Below are positions 1 to 13,607 of a stretch of DNA of 64,000 nucleotides, in pieces. How positions within the stretch are numbered: the stretch's first letter is position 1; each line of letters begins with the position of its first letter. Position numbers and translations under genes: made by a program. The DNA comes from Flammula alnicola. Taxonomy: Eukaryota > Basidiomycota > Agaricomycetes > Agaricales > Strophariaceae. A model generated the notes under the pieces. That model saw nothing but the letters and a program-made list of their open reading frames with translations. It did no database searches and had not been told where the DNA came from. The stretch covers positions 124,001 to 188,000 of the forward strand of contig JADNRV010000026.1 in the NCBI GenBank assembly GCA_015499995.1. Reading direction: 5' to 3'.

Positions 1-1255
1 CACTTCTTGCACGATTATCGTCCTAACCAATGTCTTGGTTTCAAGGTCAAAAACTCTAACGTATCCGTCCTGACATCCAGCATATATGGTGTCTCCTTCG
101 GCCACAAGCGCCAAAACGGCTCCATGGTTGCATTCGAACTCATGGACAAACGTAGGCGCTTGAGTATCGCAGCTCCATAACTGAAATAATTCCAATGAGT
201 AAGAAGGGCTAGGCAAGGAGTGATCAATAAATACCTTGACTGTCTCGTCGCCGCTTCCTGTGGCCAGGTGAATCCCCCTGTCGCCTTCGGTAATTATTGC
301 CATGCAATACACATATCCATAATGTGCCGGATCGATAACGTTGGATGGCGGGATATCCAGATATTCGCCAGGAGCAGTGACATCCGAGCGGTCTGAATCA
401 GGGCTACCTCGACCAGGAAGTCGACCCGCGCTATTTTTGGCATAGATATCAGCTGGCTTGCGTTCGTATTGAGGATAGCTGTCAAAGAATTTGTGGGCTT
501 TTCGTAACGACGTTGCAGTTGGTGTAGAAGTCCCAGAAGCCGAACCCTCGACGAAAGACGATGATGGCGAAGTCTTGGAGACGGTGTCCTGGAAATGATA
601 CCACTGCAGCGAGGTGTTCTGGCAACCAACGTAGATGGTCTGTAATGCAGAGGACCAGACGAGGGAGAAAAGATCCCCTGCCCCATCTCCCATGTAGGGA
701 TAGATGAGATACAAAGGTTGTAGCGTCTCCGTCGACCATACCTAACCGCAAATGAGAAACACGGCAGAAATTCCATGGAGAACGTATACGTACTCTCACT
801 GTGCTGTCGCCTTGATGCAGTATTGTTAGAATGAATAAGAAGAGAGTTAATGGATCATACCTGAAGAACTAAACAGCCATTTTTCCTTCGGCGCATACTC
901 CAAACACAAGACGCTTCCGGTATGTCCACGCAGAATGCTTTTCAACTGAAATGTCTTCTTGTCCCATACCTGTACACAGACGTGAAGCAATATACACAGG
1001 CGAAGAACGATTAAAGCTCACGGATATATCTCGATTTTGACTTCCGGAGAAGATGTAATCCTCATTCGCAGCAAGGCTCAAAACAGAGCTGCGTGATTCA
1101 TGAAGCGAGTGGACAAGAATAGGCGACGATGCATGAGATTGAAGGTCACGACTCAGAGATGCTGATGCTATCGACGACATAAGGGGCGCATTCATTTGGG
1201 AGGATACTGCCATACTGGAACACGTACGATGTGGTATCGGTATGGCTTCCATCAA
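1..1255 (-). CDS. DUG2: Dug2-type glutathione-degradation WD40/peptidase, 5' part (runs off left edge)
   Basis: The minus strand encodes the N-terminal WD40 part of a Dug2-like protein. In yeast Dug2 works with Dug3 in cytosolic gamma-glutamyl cleavage of glutathione; it joins a WD40 region to an M20-type peptidase domain, which would lie beyond the left edge. Seen here in order: VLSLAANEDYIFSGSQ, then VWDKKTFQLKSILRGHTGSV, KEKWLFSSSGDSTVRVW, a block ending ATGSGDETVKLW and AGCQDGYVRVFDLETK, spaced as WD40 blades and joined across short GT-AG introns (for example about 862-811 and 743-794). The start at 1255 (MMEAIPIPHRT) is tentative, because an upstream reading frame at 1437-1252 could contribute a further 5' exon. 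The WD40 assignment is firm; the Dug2 identity rests on the recognised N-terminal pattern and cannot be confirmed without the peptidase half. Confidence 0.72.
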
Positions 1256-1917
1256 CTGTGAGTCACTTCTGGAAGGAAGGAAAGAAGTGGGGCAATCTGG
1301 CAGGTTGAATGCCGCGTCTGTGCAACGAGGCTAAATGCCTCTGCCGGCGTCGTTGATCCCAAGTGGTTTTTCAGTCTTCGGTGGTCAAATCTCGATGTTT
1401 CACCTGAAGAGCTGACCGATGTTAATGACAACGACACGACGAGACAGACAGACGTGCTTGAAGTTTACGATGGCGTAATCCATTAGCTACCGCCACATCG
1501 CCGTTGGCCAGGCCAGGCGCGGAATAAGTTCGCAGGCCGGTGGAAATCAGACAATTCATGGCCCTTGCTGGGTTGGCGAATCTTGGGTGAATCCACGGCT
1601 TTATTTAGTTACACAGCAGGTGAAGCTTAAGCTTGCCAAAGCTTCGAATATAATTGTTAAGTCACGTCCAGTCAACCTTTAGACAGCTCGTAATTCAGAG
1701 GATTATATTTGCATGGCCCATCCTCTCCAGACTCTGACTCTACTAATCTTGCCAATGCCACCCCACCAAGCTCGCGAAATTCGCTTCCAACATGGTCTGT
1801 GCTTCAGGATGCAGGCGAAGGCAAGTTTGGAAAGTTGCAGGCGCCCATCGGGCCGGACTATTTACATGTTCTTTAGATCAAACCGCGAACACTGCATCCA
1901 GTTATTCCCCGCAGTCC
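1256..1917. other. Intergenic region between two divergent genes
   Basis: No convincing gene. It lies between the minus-strand DUG2-like start and the plus-strand SIM-motif gene, so it should hold both promoters. Short open frames occur at 1252-1437 (-) and 1713-1928 (+); either could be a missed 5' exon but neither has recognisable content. Confidence 0.5.
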
Positions 1918-1920
1918 ATG

Positions 1921-4370
1921 ATGGATGAGTTGTTCACACCTCCACCCAGTAAAAAGAGGAAACTGGGGTCTGCCGACACATCCCCAGCTCAACGAGGCCG
2001 CGCGACCAAGAAGGTCAAGACGGGGGTGGTTCCCACATTGACTAGCAAAGGTGAGGTTTTAAACCATTCTCATTTTGAATTCTCCTAATGTATACACTCT
2101 CGACAGTGCCTTCCCATACGCCAAATCTGCACTGCGAGACAAATCTAGTACAGCAGTTTCCAAACCGACCCATCGAGTACACAAAAATGCCAAAGCTGGC
2201 CCATCGAAGACGCAAACCGCTTCCTCCATTGCATCACCAACTCCAACCCGTGTTTCGTCACGAGTTTCTCGCCCAACTCCAAAGAAGGCTGCTGCTATGC
2301 GCGTTGCGGTCTCTGACTCTGAGTTTGACTCTGATCGTGACCCGCCCTTAAGTATTTTCCGGCAAAGTCCCAAGTCGCGGAAAGCTTCAGGTCAAAAAAA
2401 TACGAAAAGTATGTTCGATTTTCTTCTCGTTCCTACCAGTATTAGCTTATCGCTATTAAACAGAGACTCTTGGACCAGAGGCGATCCCAACCCGCAATTC
2501 TCGCAAAGGTATGAATAATATCAAGCGTTGATATCTCAGCCTTTGCTGTCTTTTAACCATCATTTTAGTTGTACACTTAGGCGCCATAGAGTTGACGACA
2601 GATTCCGAGAGCGGTGCCCCACCCAAGCCACCCAGAAAGCGCCCAAAATCAACTCTCAAAACACTGCATACGGATGAAGTTATCGATTTGTGTTCTGATG
2701 AGGACGAGAGTAACGGGACTTGCTCCAAGACGACTGCCCTTACCCGGATGGACGATGAAGTCGTCATCGTATCCAGCGACGAGGAGCATGCGTTCTCGAT
2801 GCCTTCTAATCCAGGTCAACGCACCAATAAGCAGGATTCTATCGTTTCTCTGAGGAAGCTACCGACCTCGAGCCCAGAAAAACACCATGATGCAGAACCA
2901 TTGCCCGCCCCGCCAGATTTAGAACCGCAAGCTGTCACAGGTCATGAAGAATCTTTTCGAACCTCTTTGGAACCTATTTCCGCATTCCCTTCTGCCTTTG
3001 GGAGCAACGAGCAGCCCATCCACGACATTATCGAGGAAATACCCAATCTGGATGATCACGAGAAACCTGAAAGTCAAACTGACCTTCCGCCAGCATCTCT
3101 TCAAACTCTTTACAACGAAGCTATGGAACGCTGGCGAAACAAGTCTTCTGAGGCTCGATCAAGACTATTTGCCTCCGCATTGGGCACAACGAAATATACA
3201 CCGCCCGCGCGCGATATCGTCTTCTCAGAAAATCTGCCCACCATGGATTTGCATACGCCGTTATTTTTTTCGCGGGCTATTTCGGCCCTCAAAGCATCTC
3301 TTATTGTTGCCAGCAAGCGCGCGAAGAAACGGAAAGCTCAGGCTCTTCGCGTCATTCCACCTGAAATAAACCACGATGTTCTTTCTGATGCGCCCGCCCA
3401 ACTTTTAATTATGGCCATCGCATCTCCTGTCGATGCCGCTCCTAGTTCTCGAGTTATCCCCAACGACGATTTGAATTCGAACTCTGTGATACCATTGGGC
3501 CTTGAAATGCGTGCGGAGACACATATTGACACTGCGCGCGACACTCCTGGGCCTCAGCCTCACCTTGAACTCGTCAAAGTATCAGTCGACGAAGCTGCCA
3601 GCACCCGCTCACTCAGTCCCACTGGAACGTCGCCAGGTCCTTCCGTATCAGCGACAGTACCAGAAAATATGCCCGGTCAACTAGCCAGTGATGCTAGTGT
3701 CGGACTTTCTCTGACTGATAACGCGATCATGAACGAAGTGGCACTGAAACCTGGAGATTTACCGGGCGAGATTATCGCTTCATCTCACCGTTTCAAGGAC
3801 CTTTTGCACGGCATGTTGTCGAAGAAACCTGGGATGTATCAAGTCTTCCATGATGACTACAGTCATGCTCGCGACACCGTCTCATCAGAAAAGCTGGATT
3901 GTCGATCTCCTGGATTGTGCTCGCCTCCATCGGAAAACAACAAAGTGCCACCTGAGATGAACACCACGATTACGACTGACAAGACTAAGGAAGACTCATA
4001 CCCTCCCGACTCTGCATCACTTACAGGGGAAGGCCCGATTATTCCCTCCATGACCACCATTACATTCGAAGAATCAGCCACACATCATGATCATCCTACG
4101 ATACCTTCACCTTCCAGCTCGACATCCATCGAAAGTGCAACTAAGAGCCTTTCTAGTCTGGACGAATCACCATCTCCTGCCACCCCCTCGATGCAACAGG
4201 CACCACGACCTCGTATATCGTTTGCTTCGAAAACCATCCTCGACCTCGACTTCTCCGATCTTACCCTTCCCTTAATTATGGACAGCTCTAAAGGCGATGA
4301 ATACGATGACGACGACGATATTTCATTGTCTGGGCTCGAGTTCGTTTATCCATCGGGCGATGTTTATTAG
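1921..4370 (+). CDS. Unrecognised, mostly disordered nuclear-type protein with two SUMO-interacting motifs
   Basis: Not recognised as a named family. The start at 1921 (or the adjacent ATG at 1918) gives MDELFTPPPSKKRKLG, which carries a classical basic nuclear localisation signal (KKRK), followed by a second basic stretch ATKKVK. Introns lie near 2051-2153, 2409-2462 and 2510-2585 and the last exon runs to the stop at 4370. The first junction is uncertain: an acceptor at 2106 is also possible but leads to an early stop. The main exon has EVIDLCSDEDES (about 2674-2712) and DEVVIVSSDEEH (about 2752-2784). Each is a hydrophobic core followed by acidic residues and serines, the form of a phospho-regulated SUMO-interacting motif. 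The rest is rich in S, T, P and E and ends with an acidic patch (YDDDDDISLSG). I infer a nuclear SUMO-binding scaffold; no enzymatic domain is visible. Confidence 0.6.
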
Positions 4371-4630
4371 GAGCGCATTTAGCAGCTCATCTTTCGTAAT
4401 GCTTTCGATATGCTTTCGTTTCATGCAAATGTATATATCTGTTCTTTTATTGCCGAATCTCATGGCAAATGTAAATAATCACTTTTGTTTTTCTTGTTGC
4501 TTGAGCTTTGCGTCATTGAAGTATATATTTCCCACGGAGGCTATTCCTACCTATTCCTTATATCCGGCTTCTTTAAATAACGTTGTAACTTGCTCTTTCT
4601 CACCAAGTTGTGACCCAACTTTCTCTCGGA

Positions 4631-6138
4631 ATGCTTTGTCTATCAAGAAATCGACCCATACATAGACCGATTCAGTGTCTTAGCCAGCTCTTCAGTTATC
4701 GGACAAATGGTCTCAGTACTACGGCTGTCAAGGCGTCTCTGAACAGGTCCTATCTTTATGTTCCTGCTTCGTCCGACCGTATGCTTGAGAAATCTATCAC
4801 CAGTGGTTCAGACGTGATTATATACGACTTGGAGGATAGCGTATCTCCGGCTCCGGAAGATAAATCCTCAGCAAGACTTCGATTGAGAACATTCCTAGAG
4901 GTACGTGGGCTAGTCTATGATTTAAATGGGCATACCTAGTAACAGCGTCCATACTCTTGCAGGAACAACAGCAACGCTTAAACCCATTACACGTTGCTAT
5001 CAGGGTTAACGACGTTACATCTCCCTTCTTCCGTGAAGATATTTCACAAATTGTGAAGACTGAGGTATATTCGTGTTCACCACAGTTACTCATGTCGAAG
5101 TTGCTATAGGTTTCTCATTCACTTGTCCGGAGTCTGATACTGCCCAAAATCCATTCACATTACGACTTGGACCTCGTGTCGGATGAAGTTTCTGTGGCAC
5201 GGAAGTCATTAGACATGCCCCCTCTCCGGTTGATCCCAAGCATCGAAAGTGCGAGGGCGATGTGGAATTTAGGCGCTATCGCACAATGGAAATCAACGCA
5301 TGGTCCCGTTAGCGGAGGGATTCTCAGTGCACTCCTTGTAAGAATGAGCCTTCTTTGATGTATTTATGACCTTCTGAATTATTGTGGTCAGTTTGCTGCA
5401 GAAGATTGTGAGTTAGGACACCTTGAGCTCCACATCGCTACGATGTTTTTGACAAGTTTGAATTGCAAATTGCTTTGAAGACTGCGCGGACACCTCGATT
5501 ATTCGGACAGCCTCGCGTCGTGAATTGCTGTTCACAAGATCTCAGATCGTAATTGCAGCAAAAGCATTTGGTCTTGATGCTGTTGACATGGTCGGCCCTC
5601 CTTTTTTGATCGCTGAACATTTCTGATCGGTTCTCTTACAGGTCTGCGTCAACTTCCGGGACCTCGAAGCTCTTCGAGATGAGTGCGTTGATGGCCGACA
5701 GCTGGGCTTTACAGGCAAAGTAAGTGTTCTACCTACAGCACGAGCAGTATTCTCAATGAAATTCTTTCAGCAAGCCATCCATCCCACTCAAGTGGAAGTG
5801 ATCAATTCGACCTTTGTACCCACAGAAGGAGGCAAGTTTTAACCTCTTTACCCATCTACCCTCCAACCCCCTGAATCGTGGATGGCATCTTTTCATTCCA
5901 TTGCAGAAATTATCCGTGCCGCCAAAATATTGCAAACCATGAAGAAAGCCCATGAATCCCAGAAGGGTGCTGTTGGACTTGACGGATACATGATCGACGC
6001 GCCGATGATTAAGCAGGTAAATATAATGACTTACCTCGGAGCAATTCATTCGTTGTTGACAAATTTTCATTTTTCGAGGCGCAGAAGACAATCGAGGTCG
6101 CCGAGTCTGCGGGTCTTCAAATTCCCCTCCTGACATGA
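4631..6138 (+). CDS. Mitochondrial citramalyl-CoA lyase-like protein (CLYBL, HpcH/HpaI aldolase family)
   Basis: Spliced exons give a protein of the citrate-lyase beta-subunit-like family, which cleaves acyl-CoA substrates such as citramalyl-CoA. Visible hallmarks are RSYLYVPASSDRMLEKS near the N-terminus, the metal/substrate loop VIIYDLEDSV, LHVAIRVNDV, LRLIPSIESARAMWNLG (with the conserved acidic residue of this family), GLDAVDMVCVNFRDL and GKQAIHPTQVEVIN near the C-terminus. The segment before RSYLYVP is basic and hydroxylated without acidic residues, as expected of a mitochondrial presequence. Introns include 4901-4963, 5066-5109 and one at about 6016-6081; the last exon ends KTIEVAESAGLQIPLLT. 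The start at 4631 is preferred because it gives the cleaner presequence; 4610 is in frame. Human CLYBL acts in mitochondrial C5-dicarboxylate (itaconate) degradation; the same role here is inference. Confidence 0.82.
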
Positions 6139-6477
6139 ATACTGATATGAAGGATCTTCGAGCCTTCGAGATGATCTTTTTGAGTTACAGGAAATTGGTC
6201 AATACTTGGACACTGAGGATTGTCTCGACTCAGTATAGTCGGGCCCTCGCGGTAGCCTTCACTTGTGTAGATCTCTAATCCGCTGTGCAAGCCCATGAGT
6301 GCAGCTCAGCTGAGCTCGGACTTGGAGTTCCATGTACCATATTAACGTCCAATGCCTGGTTTTTAATACTACCCAGTTACAGTATCTACTGCGAAGATGT
6401 ACCATAATTTATGTTGGTCTTAGATGCAAAGACATACTTCGATTGAATTGGTTGAGTTATTATGACTCGCCTTGACA
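6139..6477 (+). other. 3' flank of the CLYBL-like gene
   Basis: Non-coding stretch between the CLYBL-like stop and the transposon target site. No open frame with recognisable content. Confidence 0.5.
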
Positions 6478-6485
6478 GGCTTGAC
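6478..6485. repeat. Left target-site duplication GGCTTGAC
   Basis: Eight-base direct repeat immediately left of the transposon, identical to 7163-7170. Confidence 0.8.
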
Positions 6486-7162
6486 AGGACCCTGCTTTAT
6501 GCTGTCAGATGTCCGATCCAAAATGGCCAAATTTTTGCACTTATGTACGGACGATTTTTTGTCAGTTCCGTCCGCATAAGGATCAGACCTACCTTTTTGA
6601 CCCCGTTTCCGTCAGCATAGCAGATGATACATACTGCAGGCCAAATTCCGTCCGCATAGAGGATCTAACATCTATTTTAGGTAGAAACGGACGAAAAAAA
6701 TTAAATTGAAAGAGAAATAAAATAAAACTAAGGTTCTACGTCTTCTCGGAATATCTGCCTCCGCTGTAGCAGGCGCGATCTCTGCCTCTCGTGCCCCAGG
6801 GGATTTCTTCTGCTCCTTCTTCAGAAGCTCAACAGCGAGATACAAAGCCTCGACGCGCTTGCGATATGCGATAACTTGTGGGAGAATGATGCCTGTGGAG
6901 AACAATGCCTGTGGAGGTGACGATCAACAAAGAAATATTTTGTTGGTCGTGTTTGATACAAAGGACCACCGACGACCATGCACAAATGTACGAATTTGGA
7001 TCGGACCTGCGTGCCGACCAGCCACTTCCGGACCCTGTACTTATGGATCGGACGTCCGGCCAAATTTTTCGGTTTCCATCCGCATAAGGATCGAACATAG
7101 GCAGGATTTTGTGACCATTTCCGTCCGCATAAGGATCGGACATCTGACAGCATAAAGCTCCT
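6486..7162. mobile_element. hAT-like non-autonomous DNA transposon (MITE), 677 bp
   Basis: The ends are inverted copies. The left end (6486-6519) reads AGGA, a 4-base insert, then GCTTTATGCTGTCAGATGTC and on to CGATCC. The reverse complement of 7133-7162 reads AGGA then the same 26 bases. The element is flanked by GGCTTGAC at 6478-6485 and again at 7163-7170, an 8-bp direct repeat as left by hAT transposases. The interior holds several degenerate copies of a subterminal motif around TCCGTCCGCATAAGGATC (near 6569, 6646, 7076, 7118), partly inverted; such subterminal repeats bind transposase in hAT elements. No transposase is encoded, so movement would depend on an element elsewhere. The right end is only about 130 bp upstream of the DHX16 start codon. 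The inverted ends and direct repeat are seen directly; superfamily placement is inferred from the 8-bp duplication. Confidence 0.83.
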
Positions 7163-7170
7163 GGCTTGAC
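7163..7170. repeat. Right target-site duplication GGCTTGAC
   Basis: Eight-base direct repeat immediately right of the transposon, identical to 6478-6485. Confidence 0.8.
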
Positions 7171-7301
7171 TTGAGGTAGAGGCTGCACAGCCACCTAATT
7201 GACTTAACACCCGACTGTGTCTTTCTGAAGTTCGACCCCTTCCAACTTCAAGTCCTCCAGCTGAACAACTCATCATCCTTGCCACATATTGGAACCCGCA
7301 G

Positions 7302-11167
<3,866 letters not shown>

Positions 11168-11380
11168 TCACTGGATATTTATACACGACGTTATGATACA
11201 GCGCTGCATTCTTCTGTTGTGACAGTAGTTAGGATTTACTTTATATTATTCTTCCTTCCCTCAATTCAATGGGTAAATGTACTTGTTCTTACGGAGTTGC
11301 GATCTTGGTGTGATCCCAAGTTTGTTCCAAGTTCTCGTCCTTTGACAGAATGCAGTCACCCAAGCTCAATGTTCTTTATG

Positions 11381-12465
11381 TCAACCTCTGCCAACATAGG
11401 GTGCGCCTGCTGCCCTGCAAAAAATACTTCCTGTTACTCGATATCCAAAGAATGGATGTGCAAACTCGTACATGATATTAACCTCGAGCATCGCAACATC
11501 AGGTGGCATGCTAGCAATGTGGACGATGGTGCTTGCGACGTGCTCAACATCGAACGTTGGTTCGAGCCGGAGTTGCCCATCAGGTTGTAAGGCTCCGATT
11601 TTGCTGTGGTCGCTTCCCATCTCTGTGTGGGCATTGCCTTCAAATCGGCATGTTAGTTACGATCGCGGATATCAGGACTGCACGCTCTTACCAATGTCAA
11701 TTTGCGTGCAGGTGATGTTATATGGCCGACCGTCAAGAGCCGTGCACTTGGTCAATCCTGTTATCGCGTGCTTCGAGCATGTGTACGGGGCAGAATGGGG
11801 CCTTGGAACATGCGCAGAGAGCGATCCATTGTTGATGATTCTGCCTATGTGAAAGATGTGAACCAACCATAAATCTTCAAGTGAAATGGGGCCAACACTA
11901 CCTCCCTGCGGTGTCTGGGACTTGAATATCCTCACTGCCTCACGCGTTGCAATGAAAGAACCGACGAGGTTGACATCGATGACAGTCTGGAAAGTCTCCA
12001 GAGACATGGTTTCGATTGGAACTTGCTTTGCAGAAATTCCAGCATTCTGATAATCGGGTTCGATGTTATTCAGTTGGCCATTTCATGAGTCATTATTTGG
12101 CTTGCATTAAACAAAAGGTCCAGCCGACCTAGATCATACTAGTAAGCCGACAATTTCCTGAATGAAATGCACTGCGGTAGACAGCTCACCGAAGTGCGAT
12201 ATGGCTGTGTCGAAGACCCCTTTTACAAATGGCTCATCAGTGATATCACCCGCTAGGATTAGAGTCTCGTGAGGGCAAAGTGCTTCTGTCTCCTTCAATC
12301 CTCCCAAGCGGCGAGCGGTCAAAACGATGTTCCAGCCCGCTTTCGACAATGCAATTGCAGTATGCCGACCAATTCCTTGGAAATAGTAAATTAAATTTCA
12401 ATCCTTTTCGCTGTATAACCAAAATTACCTGACGATGCTCCGGTAATTATGGCTGTTTTGGCCAT
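11381..12465 (-). CDS. Short-chain dehydrogenase/reductase (SDR), NAD(P)-dependent
   Basis: Classical SDR oxidoreductase. The start MAKTAIITGASSGIGR carries the TGxxxGxG nucleotide-binding motif, followed by WNIVLTARR, LAGDITDE, the FGRLDLLFNNAGI region (NNAG motif), VNLVGSFIATREAVRIF, IINNGSLSAHVPRP and the catalytic YTCSK (Tyr-x3-Lys). It ends GAPYVGRG before a TGA at 11381-11383. The reading needs six introns. One of them, between LFN and NAGI (about 12142-12053), has the donor AAT|GCAAGC, so it would be a GC-AG intron. The others are GT-AG. The substrate cannot be inferred from sequence. It is transcribed convergently with DHX16, leaving only about 210 bp between the stops. Confidence 0.85.
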
Positions 12466-12680
12466 TTGAACAAGAAATCCAAAGGAGAACTCTGACCGTG
12501 GCAGTACTCTGACAGTGATCGACATACGAGATCGATCGTGTTATAAATCATGACGCGTCTTGTCGGCGAACCCCGGACCGTCCCCACGTTGGAGTTGTGG
12601 ACAACCCGAAGAATGACAAGACACACTTTCCTTGTACGACCTTCACGAGTATTTTCCTTCTTTCTTCAACCACCACCATA

Positions 12681-12966
12681 ATGCCGAGCATCCAAAGGTC
12701 ATATCTCACGACTTTCGTGGATGTCTTCACTGTCATGTTGAATACACCCCTCGTCGATCCGGAGTCATCGACAAGATCAACAGCCATCCCTCTCAAAACC
12801 TTTTCATCGTCTCGGGGATCCTCACTAGATTCCTCTCGAGACTCGAACATCAGTGTACGCTGACCCCTTTTACTACCACTGGAACGAAGTTTGACGCCGA
12901 CTTTGCCAGTCACCAAGACGTAGCTCGCATTCAAGCACGTCTTCTAGTAATAGTATACCGCAGTGA
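12681..12966 (+). CDS. Doubtful small serine-rich protein
   Basis: ATG at 12681 opens MPSIQRSYLTTFVDVFTVML and continues to DSSRDSNIS. A GT-AG intron at 12855-12909 would join a short serine/arginine-rich tail ending at 12966, giving about 76 residues. An alternative reading is a degenerate longer gene: the would-be intron encodes YADPFYYHWNE in a second frame and KFDADFASHQDVARIQARLL in a third frame that stays open to 13027, as if two single bases had been lost. I do not recognise a family. ACGCGT lies upstream at about 12552. Confidence 0.3.
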
Positions 12967-13607
12967 AGGATCAAACGTTGCAACCAAAATGACTGTCCTT
13001 CGTGAGCGTGCCGCTCCTGCCTGTTGACTTCATACCTTAATCTCTATCTGAAGACCTCCATGGTTCCTCTGGATCGATATCCTTGATCGACCGCACTTGA
13101 TCATGCACCTTGTACAATAATATGTATTTTATCTCTGCCACTTATTTCTGGAGCACACCATTTAGGTCGTGGAACTTCATTAATAATTTCCAATGTACTC
13201 CAATGATTCCTTTGGTGATTCACATCCATACTTTAGCTTACTAGTCGTTTGAAATAATGCGTCCTGTATTTCTATCTATTGAAGCCCTTGTCCTGGAATA
13301 CACTGGATAAGATTTGTATCATTACAATTGCTATTCTGATTGGCCACAATTAATTTTAGAATCGTAACGACCCTCTGTACTCACAGTCGTTGCATGTATA
13401 GAGTACGAAGGTTTTAGCACGAAGATTGGAAACCGGTCTACTAGACCGGTTGACCGACTCCAGAAGAGGGGTGTGCTTTTTTGGGAAAACGCGCCGGTTT
13501 AGTGTCTTGCCGACCGGCGAGTATTTCTTGAACCACACCAGCGACAAATGGAATGCCTTCTATCCCTTGTCCAAGTTGTCAGAACTGCTCTCAGCTTCAT
13601 CTAGGCC
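12967..13607. other. Intergenic region upstream of the CoA-transferase gene
   Basis: AT-rich and without a convincing reading frame. Its right part holds a perfect palindrome at 13432-13450 and further CCGGTT/ACCGGC words near 13495 and 13515, within about 180 bp of the next start codon. Confidence 0.5.
13432..13450. promoter_or_regulatory. 19-bp perfect palindrome, possible dimeric factor site
   Basis: ACCGGTCTA-C-TAGACCGGT is a perfect inverted repeat about 158 bp upstream of the CoA-transferase start. Such a symmetric CGG-containing site could bind a dimeric regulator, for example of the Zn2Cys6 type; that role is inferred from position and symmetry only. Confidence 0.35.

Noticed and set aside
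6859..7155. 98-residue frame within the transposon
   Set aside because: It is composed of the subterminal repeats and has no transposase motif.
11472..11852. 126-residue plus-strand frame
   Set aside because: Antisense to the SDR gene, whose spliced reading carries all catalytic motifs.
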